Source of the DNA: Bathynomus jamesi | Lineage: Eukaryota > Arthropoda > Malacostraca > Isopoda > Cirolanidae | Length of the DNA stretch: 64,000 nt | Direction: 5' to 3' | Assembly (NCBI GenBank): GCA_023014485.1 | Contig: JAJOZX010005633.1 | Span: 62,001-126,000 of the forward strand | The notes under the pieces: model-generated | Database searches by the model: none | What the model was told of the DNA's origin: nothing | The model's input: only the letters and a program-made list of their open reading frames with translations | Made by a program: the position numbers and the translations under genes | In this document: positions 30,298-43,787 of the stretch, piece after piece | Layout: every line of letters begins with the position of its first letter | Numbering within the stretch: the first letter of the stretch is position 1

Positions 30298-33200
30298 CTG
30301 AAAAAAGAAAAATAAAAGTAAATAAAAGAGAGGGCTGCAGAAATGAGGGACTTTATACCTATCGGATCGACAAGACCACAACATCGACATCCTAAAACAA
30401 CCGACTTAACCTAACCCACAAAATACTTGTCGATAGAACGTCATATCGATCAGATGACGTAATCCCGGAAATGAGCTATGACGGCAAACGCAAAAATTAT
30501 TGCCGCCTATATACGATACATTTTCTGTTAGGCAAAGCAAGCAAGTTAAGCGTCCTTCAGGGTAACTTTGGTTACGTCTGAAAAAAAAAAAAAAAAAAAT
30601 GAATGAAACTGAACAATTTTTTGTTCCTGAAGTTCTGTTTGTAAACGAATCAGAATCACGAATGACCCAAAATATTTAAAGCCTAAATATCCACGACAAA
30701 GGTTAGTTTCATTCTATCTTCATTTTTTCGATGTTACGTCTGGAACGAAGCTAGGCATCAGTCTAAGCCCGCTTCGGTTTTGAAGTATAGATTGACAAAT
30801 AAGGTTTCCTTCCATTCAGCTTAAGCCAGCTTAACTTGTTTTGCCAAACGAAAGACGTCTAAAATCCACATTTCTGAAATTTTTGTCTAGAATGATCAGA
30901 ATTCCCGCTGTATCAGATTCTCGGAGACACTAGCACCGGACCTCTTAAAACGAATGATACTGATGGAAGTACAATTACAATCACACGAGAGAAACTGGCG
31001 CTTCTAAGATTGATTTTTTTTTTTCTCTCGCGTCTTAATTTTTGCATGAGGTGTGATCTGAGGTTAATTCATTTTTCAGTTTCCCTGAACAGCGTTGCCA
31101 TAATTGGGGGGGAAAAAAATTCCGAGTACTCACAATGTAATAGGTCATATACTCGTATACTCTAAACCAGACCTCAAACGTCGAATGCTCCAACAATGAT
31201 TGCGCCATTTAAAGGATGGTCACGCACATTTGCAGTATATCACTGGTGTATACAAACGCTTAATCTGTATCCTTGGGGATGATCGCGGGGATTCTCCTCG
31301 CTCCAGCTTTCAACATAATCAACTGAGAAGAATTACTCGCAAATTCTTACACCAAACTTCACCGATAATAATGGCACGAGACCACCTAAGTTTTCCCAGT
31401 GCCTTTATGAAGATCCGCTCCTGAATGTTTTTTTATTCTTATTCTTCAATTTTTTTCCTATCAAATCCATGAACTGTGAGAACGCCTGTCTTATCCTTAA
31501 AAAAATTAGTTCCACATTTTCAAGATTCTCAAACCATTATAAGCAGTTGTAAATATACTGACCAACATAAGTCAAAATTATTTATTTTCAAACAATTGGC
31601 TTCCATTCGGCTCGAACTGGCATTTTTCTCTCGTACATATAAATCATATCTGAAAGATTAACAACGGACAAGTTTCTTAAACTTCATTCACGCAATACCC
31701 TTGGTATCTATAAGAATGTTGGCTGTGCGCTGCGTGTGCCATTTGTTCAATTCTGCCTTTTCTAAACTATTCCTTTGGCAGCCCTGTTTGCATCTTACTT
31801 TCTTAGTTTTCTGTTGCATCTTCAGGTAATTCATCTTATTTCAAAAGTGGTGTTCTGCGTCCGTCTATCTCCATTCGGTACTAATGACCTGCCATCACCT
31901 AGGGCCATTTCTTTTCATTCTTATGCTAACCCGTCCTGTGTTTTATGCCTGAATCACGCGATGACTTCTCTGCATTTCCTGTAAAATAAACGCTCAACAA
32001 TTCTCAGCGGAGTGAAGCTTACGAAATCCTTCAAAACGCAGTCAGTTTACGCAGCACTTGCGCCTATTAAATCGCATTAACAATAATGCTTGTCTCTGTA
32101 CGAAAGACCGAATTAGAAGTCCCTTCTTGGTAATTCATACGTAAAGTTGACCGGTTATACAAAATCATACTCGCTCTCGGAAGAAGCCTATTTTCAGTGC
32201 GAAGTGAACGGGCGAAGGATGCACCGAGTTTATTTTAACGCAGTCCAAAACAGAACCAGTAAATTAATCAATAACGGTCGCCGAACTTCTACGACTGGGA
32301 TAGCGAGTGATAATGAATCTCCTCCCCATTTCTACCTATACAACAATGCGAGTCTTTAATGTCTAAGTAATTTACATTCCACTGTGACAATGACTGACTA
32401 GATGCTCTAAACAATACACAAACATAGTGCCCTTCACTTTCTCTCATTCCAACCAAGGACGTGTTCAGGCAACTAAATTTTATCGACACCTACTTATCTC
32501 AAAATGAAAAAATATTATATAAAGTAAATGCATAAAGTTACGCAATTTATATATACATATTACTGGATATAAGAGTGCAAATTCCTCCTACATTTTCGAC
32601 GATGGTCGTTGAAGTTACATCATTAGTTCCTACATGTTCCATCTTTTGAGTTTTTTTTTTAATCACTAACGCTTGCATTAAAATAGGTAGAGGTATCATT
32701 AAAAAGTGTAGAGAATGTGCTCCTTTATCATATACAACTATTATTTTGTCGAATTTCACTCGTGTTAGGATTTTAATCAAAACACGAAATCAAATTACTA
32801 CAACTTCATGCTACCTTAGGGTTTTTTGTTTCGTTTTATTTTAGGTCAGGTTAGGTTAACCTAACCTAAACTGAACTAAAAATTATCTACAACAAAGTAG
32901 TAACTACTTTGCGTGTAGGAGATAACATGTACTTTTTATTTTTATTTTTTAGTATTAGTTTGGGTTGTTTTATATTATTAATTTTACTATTACGAGTATT
33001 ACTTTTGTTTACTATTTAATAATAATAATTAGTAGTATCATTTATTAAATTGATAAATATCGTACATTTTTATGGGATATATTTTCAGCCAATAAAAATT
33101 ATCAATATTATTTTTACTATATATTAGATAACTAATCATAATACAGTATATCGAAATACGCATATGCAATTTAGTTATAAACAGGATAACGGTTTCTGAA

Positions 33201-33825
33201 TATTTGATAATGTTCTATTATAAAACTTATCTTCAGTGAAGTCATCAAAATTACTTTAACTAGCGATAAGGACGACTAAATACGAGATAGCTATTAGTTT
33301 TATCAACTCAATAGGACTACAACTTTATAAAGAGTGCGCTTAACGTTCGTAGTAAAGAATGATTTTGTAGTTAAAGTTCGCAACTTGGAAAGACCGTAAC
33401 TAAACTTTTTAGCAGTTATTTCGTTGACGACTAAAATATTTCAGGACCATTTTTTTATTTAGTGATCTCGGAAGAGGAAATTTATTAATAAATGGTTCTG
33501 TACGGGAGTACAATGATGTAGGACAGCGTTTCGTAACATTTTCTGGTTCAAGGCACTCCAATGCCATCCGTTTTCTTTTCGCGGCACCCTGGGGGATTCG
33601 TCTCCCATTGTTCTAAATCCAGGTCCCCCCCCAACCCTCATTCCCAAACTTCACGGGTGTTTTATTTTATTTGAAATTTCCCATCTTCACTAACTGAAAT
33701 TTTCAAGTTTACATAAAATTTTGCGTCACTCCCGTTGGGAAACATTCGTGTGTTGCGTGGTTGAAAAGTTCCTGTACCAATGTTGTAGTGTAATTGTGAT
33801 TCTAATGTCTCGTGAATAAATACTT
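30298..33825. other. No coding feature recognised
   Basis: Upstream of the first coding exon of the BTB-ZF gene. It may contain its 5' non-coding exon or promoter, but I could not place either. It holds a poly(A) run near 30582-30599 and a small TTAGG-like inverted motif near 32848-32872. Confidence 0.5.
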
Positions 33826-33930
33826 ATGATTGGGTTGTTTAACCTCCTTCGTAACATAATTATAAGGTCACACGACCGAGGTAACTACAGTTCTTAGGAA
33901 GATCCGAAATATTACCTCACCATTACTTTC
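33826..33930 (-). repeat. SINE family A, copy 3 (diverged)
   Basis: The plus strand reads GGGTTGTTTAACCTCCTTCG and a GGTCACACGACCGAGGT segment, the complement of the family tail. Confidence 0.55.
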
Positions 33931-34689
33931 AGAGTAACAGCTCGGGTTTTGGGTACCCTAGAGGATTCTCGGAAATCGAGGGGATTGACTTCCAGCTCAC
34001 CCTATATTTTGCTCCACAAATATCGGATGAAGGAGATTGAAGAGGTGTGACAAGGATTTCTTTAAATCAAGTTTAATTAAACCATTTAGTAAATTACAAT
34101 TTTAAATTACTATTCAAATTTTCATTAACATTTTTTCTTCCGAAGTTTTAAACAGGTTTCTACTTGGTCCTGATATTCCAGAATAAAAAGGACTGGAGAT
34201 TATCCTTCATGTTTACTGACCAAAGGTCGAAGCGAACCTTCTAACATTTTGGTCACCGTTATTTTCGCACACTTTTATGAAAAATAAAAATGTATAATAA
34301 TTATAGTAACTTTGCGAAGCTTTTGTAATATGTAATTAGTGTGCAAAGTTATTTTAAATTAAAAATACCGTTAAGTTGGAATAATTGAGTTGCGCGCGAG
34401 TTAACTGGGTCCTTAAATGTACCCTGACTCGGTTAAGGTTACAAACTCCTTAAGTCCTGACCTACTGTATATGGTTCAGAACAGAAAATACAGAACGGAC
34501 TCAGTTACCCCGCCCGCGCGACCTCAATTACCCCACCAACCGATGGTACTCTTTTCTGCTATTTCAGCAAATTTACTACAATTATTTTTCCCCATTTCTT
34601 TAGTTTAAAAGGGGATCATATTATTTATTGCGTATTATGAAAGCGTTATTACAATATTGGGACTGTAATGTACGTGTCCAGTGGGTGAA

Positions 34690-34734
34690 CCAGTCTTAAT
34701 ATGATGATATGATATATGATATGATATATGATAC

Positions 34735-34786
<52 letters not shown>

Positions 34787-34804
34787 ATATGATGATGATG
34801 ATGA
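34690..34804. repeat. (GATAT)n, (TA)n and (GAT)n microsatellite
   Basis: A GATAT-type run, then about 47 bp of TA (34736-34782), then (GAT)n. Confidence 0.95.
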
Positions 34805-35589
34805 TTTTATTTAGGGTCGTTGTTGAATCAGATTCGACAATTATTTTCTGAGGATTATGAATCGAAAGTTTGTAATTAATGGGAACTAAAAGTTCAAATT
34901 TTGAGGTCATTAAAAATATTAGTTAACTCCGAGCCAATATGGAAGCGAACTTGTCGTACTTTTGCCTACCGCATTAGTGATATCTCCCCTAATCGCTTCT
35001 AGAAAGAGTCATTGAACTACAATTATCTCTTATGTATTAAGAGCTAAGAGAAAAAACCTCGCTGACATTATTCCTTCTCAGGTTTTTACAAAATGAACAA
35101 AGTTAAAGTTTGGTCACAGTACATACTCCAGTGGCAAACTAGGGGGTCTGAGATAAAAACAAAAGCGTCACTGCTTACAATTTAGTCAGTCCAAGCTCTC
35201 GTTTAACTATGATCTGATTTTGAATATAATTCGCAACATGTTACATTCTTTAATCCACTAACCTTAATGCAAAATGTAATCCGGGATTTCTTGTCAATGT
35301 TAATACAAGTACAATCATTTGGGACACAACAGTAAAAAGTTTACCAAAAATTACCCCCACACATATATATATATATATAATAATAACATGTAAATAATTT
35401 AATACAAATGATTTATAAGAGATTTTTAAGCCAATGAGACCTCGACATTTACTTTAAACTCACGACCTACTTTGATTTGGAGTGAAGCTTCACAACTGGT
35501 TTTGGATGTGAACCTCAAAATTTTGATAGCTGTAGTATTTTTGTAAATTTATGGTTTCAATGGCTTTTCCTCGATTTCATAAAAGGTTG
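34805..35589. other. No feature recognised
   Basis: AT-rich, with a short TA run near 35363-35379. Confidence 0.5.
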
Positions 35590-35662
35590 GTTGATGGGGT
35601 TGTTTAACCTCCTTCGCAATATCTAAGGTCTATTATAACGGAGGTGACCTACGGCTTTCATA
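35590..35662 (-). repeat. SINE family A, copy 4 (tail fragment)
   Basis: The plus strand reads TTGATGGGGTTGTTTAACCT and CTTCGCAATATCTAAGGTC; the complement is the family tail. Confidence 0.6.
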
Positions 35663-35929
35663 AAAGAGTATAAAATTTTGTTGAAGCGTAGCTTGACTAA
35701 ATAGAGGTAGGCTTTATTTTCACAACATGAAGCGTCTGATAAAATGCTAAGCCAAAAACAAAATGAAAGTCTATTTTAATACCATCGTCTTCTAACATAA
35801 ATTATTCAAGACCAAATTTAAATAAGGTAAAAGCATCATTAACTTTATTCTTTGTAGCTTCATTTAAATTTTTATTTACGGTTTCCCAAAGAGATGGCTA
35901 AAACGTGGGCATGTTACAACACCGCTTCC

Positions 35930-36140
35930 CAGAAGCGTTCGTAGCCGAGTGAGTAACACTGTTTCCCTATAAGTGAAGCGAAGACAGTGAGAGGCGAGGG
36001 TTCGAATCTATAATGTTGGTAATAATATAGGAATTACAGCAATGGACCGCGTTAGTTGGTCTGATCACTGTGCCAGTTTCTAGTCCTCCTCACTGATTAT
36101 TATTAACACCGATTCCCGATACATAAGCGAATATTTCAGA
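35930..36140 (+). repeat. tRNA-derived SINE family B, copy 1
   Basis: GTAGCCGAGTGAGTAACAC (A box) and GAGGGTTCGAATC (B box) are about 60 nt apart, as in a class II (Leu/Ser) tRNA with a long variable arm. The body (ATAATATAGGAATTACAGCA, GGACCGCGTTAGT...) recurs at 62545-62725. Confidence 0.7.
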
Positions 36141-36236
36141 TGTAACAACCCGTGGTTCGGATCCCGCGTAAAGTTATAAGTCCCTCGAGTCACACGATCT
36201 TTGCCGTTACGAAAGAGGTTGAGCAATCCCAAACAT
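36140..36236 (+). repeat. SINE family A, copy 5
   Basis: AACCCGTGGTTCGGATCCC, then CGCGTAAAGTTATAAGTCCC and the tail. It directly follows the family B head, so the two may form one composite SINE. Confidence 0.65.
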
Positions 36237-36924
36237 CATCATCATAATAATAATTCCGAGAGAAAAAATGCCAGTCCTCAAGGGCTAGAAGTGTAGACCG
36301 AGTCTCGAGGATGGCAGTCGTGTTTATGCCAAAACGTCAGAACTTCAAACAAACACTCGGTTTCTGTTTTTGGGCGTGTGGGATTTAATCCCCTTTACAG
36401 TTCTCTTACGAGTCAGTGTTCGTTCATTTACCCAAACAATTTCTTTCGAGATACATTTAATGCAAATTAAATATCGAAATTACAGAAAAATATTTTTAAA
36501 AGATTAAATAACGTACGAGTAAATATAGATTAAAAATTGGGTCATTAGCGATTTTTAATTACCACTTCTTCGGATTACGATTACAATTTGGTTCTGTAGC
36601 CAAGTTTTTGGCCCAAAGTCGGATTTCATTCGAAAGGGTGGGGACGCCGTCGAAAAAAGTCTGTAAAAATCGGTGCACGGTATCCCACACCCAAAAAGTA
36701 CGGCAATTAAATAAATTAAACAAAATTGCTTTTGACAAAATCTCCATTTGTATATTTTTCAATACCCGAAAACAAAGACTGTGGCGATTCCCGTACACAA
36801 TGCCGTAACGTCGCCGAGGATAAACTGTCATTTATGCAGGATGATTTTTTTTTTAATATTGTAGAGGGATTATTAAGTTTTGTTTTTTACAGGCACACAA
36901 CATGCTTAAAGTAATTACGTGACG

Positions 36925-37330
36925 AATCTGGGCAGTGGAGTCTCTTATGACCTCCACCACTTCGATAGATATGAAGCGGATTTCACGGTCATTGGCTGCC
37001 TTTTTTTTTTCCAATCTCCTGGGATTTCCTTTGAAAATCCCGCCCTCGAGTTATTTCATAAGAAATCGCGGGTATCGGGGTCGGGTGACGGAGGTGGTTT
37101 CTCGTTTTGAAAGTTTTTGCATGAAACTGTTGGCCCGAGAGTCCTGTCTAACGGGTATCTTCACCTTTAAGATTGTGGTCTTGCATGCATAGTTTCCTCT
37201 GTCAACTGACATTCTTAAGGGGATATCCAAAGGAAATCCCAGGACTATGGAAATTCTAAATGCAGCGAGCGAATGCGAAATCCGCTCCATATCTAACGAA
37301 GCGCTAGAGGCCATGATGATAAATTTCAAT
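36925..37330. repeat. Diverged inverted repeat with coding-like arms
   Basis: Plus-strand 36935-37050 and minus-strand 37325-37215 encode similar peptides (DMKRISRSLAAF...LGFPLKIP and DMERISHSLAAF...LGFPLDIP). The arms are about 100 bp and roughly three-quarters identical. I do not recognise the family. Confidence 0.6.
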
Positions 37331-38480
37331 GCCTGGATTCATCATGCAATTACACAGTGGGATGACAATTTGTGAATGTTGTGTACTTGTAAGAAAAAAC
37401 CTCCCATCCTCCCACAATAACCGTACGAAGCTCCATGAACGTAACTTAATCAACTAATTTTTAATTATTTTGTGAAAGTATGGCATAATTACCCTGTGTA
37501 TTACGCAACCGACGAGGCAAAGATAGGAGCAAACCGTAGTACAACATATCCACTTAAAATTACTAAAATTAGGTATTTTATATTCAACGTTAGTACGAAA
37601 AAGTGATTTTATGACAAACGAGATTTTGATGGTCTAAGATTAGGTATCAATGACCGAGTGTTTTGAACTGGATCCTTCATCTTTAAAGGAAGTAAGCATA
37701 TAGGACTTGTGGCCAGGAAATTGTACAAATAGCAAGAATAGTGCATCGTGCTACAGACTATGTAGGTGCACATTATAACAAACAAAAATTGCCAAATATT
37801 AAAAATACTTCTAAAAAATATTATGTAGATACATAATTTATGCGATATTAACAAAAGTAAAAAGTCATACTTTGTGGTACTACTTAATTTAATGTACTTA
37901 AATGCAAATCCAATATCAAGTATCTAAAAACCATAATTCTCTGTACTGCACAATGTATATCGTTTGATTATCTTAAATGTCAAAAATAAGCAGGCGCGCG
38001 CGCACACAACAAATTACCGCTCCTATAGCGAGTAATTTTATACATTTTTAGTCTTATATTTTAATAATGACGAATGGACAAGCTTACATACAATAACCAA
38101 AAGATAACTAAAATATTTTTCATTATAGCAATTATTAAAAAAAATGTCTAAAAGGAAATATTTTATTATGAATTCAAAAGGAAACCCCACCCCCTTCAAA
38201 TAGTCGGGGAAATTTTAAGATAAAAGTATTTAAAAATACTATTTTCTTAAAATTACTATTCTTGGGGATTTTCCTGTTTAGAAATAAAAGATTTCAGAAT
38301 TTACATTATTCTTTCAGATATAAGAGTATATTTTTTATTATTTTTATAATAACTGAAGGATGACTTAATTAAAGAATATTATTTAAAAATATAAATTCAA
38401 ACTAAAGTTCATAATTATAAAATATGATGCCGCATTCAAGTAAAAACGCACATATACGGAAACTGAAGTAAAATGTACCA
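37331..38480. other. No feature recognised
   Basis: AT-rich DNA with a short CG/CA run near 37995-38008. Confidence 0.5.
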
Positions 38481-38485
38481 CACAG

Positions 38486-38553
38486 AGGATTTGTCCCCGC
38501 GTCGCGTGGGACACGTCCTGAGCACGTCTCTTACCACTACACCATACGGTTTG
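38486..38553 (-). repeat. tRNA-like SINE head
   Basis: The minus strand reads TGGTGTAGTGGTAAGAG (A box) and GGGGACAAATCC (B-box-like). It abuts a (GT)n at 38550-38574. The acceptor stem does not pair well. Confidence 0.5.
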
Positions 38554-38619
38554 TGTGTGTGTGTGTGTGTGTGTAATAACGAACTTTAGTATAAATTATG
38601 TATATGAAAAGGAGTTATG

Positions 38620-38985
38620 AATTTCTACACAATAAAGTGACGCGAGGAAGAGACAATGAACGTCGTACCCAAACGGTGGCCTCAAAACGTAGCCACAGCA
38701 GAATCCCCCATTCCACTCCCACCAAAACTCCCCCTTCAAGCCATCCCCGTCTTCATCACATTCCTCCCCCACCCCACACCATCTCCCCCACCCCCTTGAC
38801 GCTGCTGCCGGTGCTCCGCCCCTCTCCAAGCCCTTAGCTGCAGCTGCAACTTCTGCTGTCTCCAACGTCGGTCTCCAACCAACCAACCCATTCTGCCAGC
38901 GAGATCTAAACGACTCTTTGGTGGAGCTGAAACTGCGTCCGAAGCTCGCATTGGGGCGGAAACGGCTCTCAGATCGTTATCACAC
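38620..38985. promoter_or_regulatory. GC-richer island, promoter-like (weak)
   Basis: A C-rich, CpG-containing block in otherwise AT-rich DNA, upstream of the BTB-ZF coding exons. Open frames on both strands are proline or glycine runs of biased composition. A promoter or non-coding first exon is only a guess. Confidence 0.2.
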
Positions 38986-39097
38986 GAATTTAAATGGTAG
39001 TATCACATGTACCGACCATGTACCATGCTCAATGTACGTCATCTTATTTCTACACACAACACAGGTAAAAACCATTACATATTAATAAATATATACA

Positions 39098-39098
<1 letters not shown>

Positions 39099-39138
<40 letters not shown>
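39099..39138. repeat. (TA)n(CA)n microsatellite
   Basis: Pure TA run followed by a short CA run. Confidence 0.95.
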
Positions 39139-39443
39139 GTGTGCGTGGCATGTGTGAGAAGGAAAAATTAGTGTAAATTTCTTAGTCTTTCCAGAAATGT
39201 TAATTAAAAATGGAACTGCAACCGTGCAACATATTCAAAATAATCAAAAAACACCCACTGTCTTTCTATTGATGTGGGTAGGACTTGGCAGGACACGTAG
39301 TAATTCCCTACACTTTTAACTACGGTACACACCGACTTGCTAGTTTGGCTTTCACCAAGCCACGCCAGGCAAGCGGGGATGACAGGAGGTCAAGAGAATT
39401 TTTAGGAGCTTTATACCCAAGATGACGTCACAAATACATATAT

Positions 39444-39476
39444 TGTGTGTGTGTGTGGGGGGGGGGGGGGGGGGGG
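39444..39476. repeat. (GT)n(G)n run
   Basis: GT about 39444-39456, then about 20 consecutive G. Confidence 0.95.
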
Positions 39477-39479
39477 AGT

Positions 39480-42400
39480 ATGATTTTGACCACCAAATAA
39501 GGAAAAGGTAGACTTCCTAATTGACCATATCAGTTGTACTACTGTTTTCATGAACCATGATAATGTAAACAAGGAAAAAGTAATCCTAAAATGTAATAAG
39601 AATGATTTTCATTAGTTATGAAAGAAATCTCGTCTTAAACAATTTAGATTCATTGACAAAAAGTTATTGGATTTAAAATAATCTTCCACGCAATGAAAAG
39701 AAGGCTTCGCGCCTTCCATTGATGTATCGTCATGAAGACGTGGGCTGAAGCCAAGGAGGAACTAACTACATTAAGCTTCGGATGTTTCATGGAACATCCC
39801 TTCTAATCCCCCCTTCCCCCTTAGGACTCAACCCCTCGCTAACCCCCAAAAGGTCCTACCCTTGGTAACTTTTTTTTTTCTTTCCTCCCCTACATCGAGG
39901 TCTTCGATTTTTCGACAATTCGATTTTCCTTCGTATGGCTCCTGCGGATGTTTGAAAACAAAGTCACAGGGGAGATAGGATGCAATCTCAATATTTAAAA
40001 GTTATGAGAAAAACTAAATGCAATTTGGGATAACATGTTTACATACTTTCAGATATAATTTCAAAACGGGCGTATAACAATGTAGGAGACCTACCTAAAA
40101 TTCCTATCAAAACTAAATGACAATGATCCCTACATACTACTTTCATTTAGATATTTGCAGTACAGTACTAAGATGAAACCTAAAATTCTGATAGTTTTAC
40201 GCTACAGAACTAACTTGCCACGCAGTAATTTCATGATCCTTCATTTTATGGTATTTGTTAATGATTACATGATAAATTAATACAAATTTCACTCACTTAA
40301 ATTTTAATATATTAATATAAGGCCATCAACGTATAAGGTAGGCTTCAAAGTGATGAAATACTTCGTGAGTATTTACAAACTATGAAAAACTTTATACCGA
40401 AGGGAAACTAATTTATAAGCGGGGTGATCTTTCCTTAGAAATAATTAAAAGCAAAGTTCTGTAGGCCTAAATATTTATTTTAATTTGTAATGAAAAATCA
40501 TTATTCGCTTTTGTGTTGGTTGGTAGAAATGTAATGCGTTACATTTGAAGTGGGATGATTTCAAATGGCGTAGGCTGCTCATTCACAATGACGAAAAGGA
40601 TCGATAACTCAGTTTTGAAACAGAATATGTGACAGTTGATGCGAGTGATTTTTAACTAAACAATAATGATGATAACTTCAAAGATATGTAATGGAGCTGC
40701 ATAACAAAATCCCACTGGGCATATAGTACATTACGAGTGCTTACTCGTTAAATAAGTAGTCTCCAAGCTATGACGTCACACCGGACATTATTATTGGCCT
40801 TTTCCCTTGATCAACAACCCCACCAGTCTTGCCCTCAGCGTCCTAGCCTCTCTCCTCTGCGCGGCCAACCCCGGAGCCTTTCTTCCTCCTCTTCAGTTCA
40901 ACACCGGCTATCCAGCCACAGTTCAGACTGGCTTGCAAGCTTCCCTCCGCCTATGAAGTCTTTCTCTCCCTCCATTCTCTCTCTCCGATACCACTCTTAA
41001 GACTGCATCGTTTCGCATTACTACAATTAATGATTATACTTATACTAAACAACCATTAATGGTTATGCTTAGCGGTAGGCTACGTTCATATTTACAGGAT
41101 TAGGGAGTTTGGGATCGCTGCTCTCTAAATCTGATAACACTATACAGGGCCTACCGTATAAATATAGTTAGAACTAAGCTGCGATGTTACTATAATATAC
41201 ACAACATGATTAGGAGAATTATAATTTTAAAAACTTAACAATACACTATAATACAGTTTAGACTAAATAAAAGACTAAGCAAAACCTAAAATGTGAACAT
41301 ATGACAAAAAGAGCAAGCACATTTCAAAACGAAGTAATTTGGAGTAGGCAAGGCAAGCAAGCCAAGGCGACGCGAAGGAGAGACTTCCCTTCGTCACCTC
41401 CCCATCTGCGTAGGATTATGAAATTTTACTTAACTAAACCTACTTTATACTAAATACTTCTTTCTTACCTATTTCACAATAAAGAATATCTTGCATATGT
41501 AAGTAAATAAACTTAAATTTAGTCACTAGCCCTTTAATAACACTGAAATTTTAATTTCACAAGCAAGTAACAACAGTATGACTACGTCGTACGACTGCCC
41601 TTGACGACTGCTGGTGAAGAGCAAGCGAGGAAAGCGGCAGGTGTGCTGAATTCCTGTCTCCCGCCACCGCCGTCTCCTTCTAACTAACTCACGTCCCCAG
41701 TCTTAGCTATCACCCGATTCAGGTCTCGCAGGTCATATACATGGACACGAGAGGCCCTTAAAAGTAAGGACTGATTCTAAGGGTAGGTACTTCAATTATT
41801 TACTTACTATCTTTATACAGAAGAAGTGTTAATCCAAATCGCGATAAAAAACACCAGATAAATACAGCTTTTCAAAATTTCACCCACAGATAATGAAGCA
41901 GACGCGGCAGCAGCAGTAGATCTGACACTAGTCTCAGAGAAACGCCTCGCCTCGTCCATCGTCATCAGACCAGTTTCTCCTCCCCTTCCTTTACCTCCCG
42001 AAACAGCAGTTGTGCGCCTTTGGCGTCTTTGGTTGCAGGGTTTCTGTTGTAGAACTTCTACAGGATAGTCTCTTAGGCAATTTTAACTTTTATCGTTTTG
42101 TTTATCATTCAAACAAATTAAATTCAGCGGGAAACGGGCTATGTTTCTGGCATGAGCCACGTGCAAATATAGTCCGTTTTCTTTGGTTGAGCATTCTGAA
42201 AAACATCGTTTTCTATGACTTATTATAAGAGTAACTATACTAAAAGAAACTTTTTTTTTAACAAATAATTTTTAAATAATATAAAATTTCTAGTGTCAGC
42301 ACAAATGATATATTTTATTAGAATTGTAGCATTCTTTCTCATTGAAAGTGATATAATGTTTGTCTTAGTTCTGTAGGAAGTTTTCCTTTGAATAAGGTTA

Positions 42401-42950
42401 CTTTTAGCATTAATTATATATAATCAAATTAGTAAGATACACATTATACTTCATTTATATTATTAGCAGAAACAAATACCAACACTTAAAGCTAAAGATC
42501 ATTTTCCAGTCTAGGTCCTAATTAAAAAGTATATGATCATATACTTAATGGCAACAAATGCATTCAACAATGCAAACCATGTGGCGTGGCAACTTGGATG
42601 AACGTATGCGTAGCCTGAAGGAGTGATCGATATCCTAAGACCTAAGTGAATGAAAGAAAACATTAGGCCTACGTATGCAAATTTACATTTACTTAGTTTA
42701 TGTTAGTAATAAATCCTAGTTAAGTCATTTCTGAGAGTGTTGAAAGTGTCGAAAATGAATTTGCATACATAAAAGAGCTATTTCTATGCAGTTACCATGA
42801 ACTTAATAGTGTACATATGCGTTAAATCTGGAGGAGATTGAAATGTAGTGCTTGTAAATGTAAAAGGGGTCTATACAAGTCTTTGGTTCACTTTTGCTGT
42901 TCACCTCTTAAAATAATTGAAAAGACTGGAAGCGTCAGTAAAAAAAGCTA
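39480..42950. other. Non-coding stretch; two short GC-richer patches
   Basis: No gene recognised. Patches at 40790-40980 and 41580-41990 are pyrimidine- and GC-rich compared with their surroundings. A perfect CRE-like TGACGTCA lies at 40771-40778 and another at 39423-39430. They could be 5' exons or enhancers; no direct support. Confidence 0.35.
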
Positions 42951-42952
42951 AG

Positions 42953-43787
42953 CTTAATCTTCACTTTGGTTGGCTCTTTCGTGTACAATAGCATCTTTTT
43001 CAAAATGAAAAGGTACTAAGTGAAAAACTGCCGAACTTTTGTTTGGTCAAAGTGAGCGTAGCTAGACTTCATAAAATAAATTGTATTAAATTATAATTTG
43101 CAGTTTCATTGCTGGGATCTTCCAATTTTTCTTGCTTTTTTAAATGTAGAAAATTCGGATCACCTGAAGATCAGGGCCCCCAGCCTTCTTTAGTTAGCCT
43201 TAACCCAGTGGCGGCTCGTCGGTAGGCACTGCGGAACTGCAGCACCCCTTAATCTTCACTTTGGTTGGCTCTTTCGTGTACAATAGCATCTTTTTCAAAA
43301 TGAAAAGGTACTAAGTGAAAAACTGCCGAACTTTTGTTTGGTCAAAGTGAGCGTAGCTAGACTTCATAAAATAAATTGTATTAAATTATAATTTGCATTC
43401 ATTGCTGGGATCTTCCAATTTTTCTTGCTTTTTTAAATGTAGAAAATTCGGATCACCTGAAGATCAGGGCCCCCAGCCTTCTTTAGTTAGCCTTAACCCA
43501 GTGGCGGCTCGTCGGTAGGCACTGGAACTGCAGCACCCCTTAATCTTCACTTTGGTTGGCTCTTTCGTGTACAATAGCATCTTTTCAAAATGAAAAGGTA
43601 CTAAGTGAAAAACTGCCGAACTTTTGTTTGGTCAAAGTGAGTGTAGCTAGACTTCATAAAATAAATTGTATTAAAATAATTTGCAGTTTCATTGCTGGGA
43701 TCTTCCAATTTTTCTTGCTTTTTTAAATGTAGAAAATTCGGATCACCTGAAGATCAGGGCCCCCAGTCTTCTTTAGTTAGCCTTATT
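42953..43787 (+). repeat. Tandem array, three ~295-bp units
   Basis: Units start with CTTAATCTTCACTTTGG at 42953, 43248 and 43539 and are nearly identical (small indels such as GCGGAACTG/GGAACTG). The first two units end with AACCCAGTGGCGGCTCGTCG...CAGCACCC. The third stops at TTAGTTAGCCTTA. Confidence 0.93.

Noticed and set aside
30163..30390. Upstream ATG extending the BTB-ZF protein
   Set aside because: The extension reads through a polypyrimidine tract and a clear CAG acceptor, while the internal ATG has a strong start context directly before the BTB domain.
36559..36831. Conserved hypothetical gene on the minus strand
   Set aside because: An isolated open frame in AT-rich DNA with no recognised motif, splice-site support or neighbouring exons.
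38596..38951. Gly/Ala- or Pro-rich proteins on either strand
   Set aside because: Biased composition from a C-rich block, no start context, no domain and no splice support.
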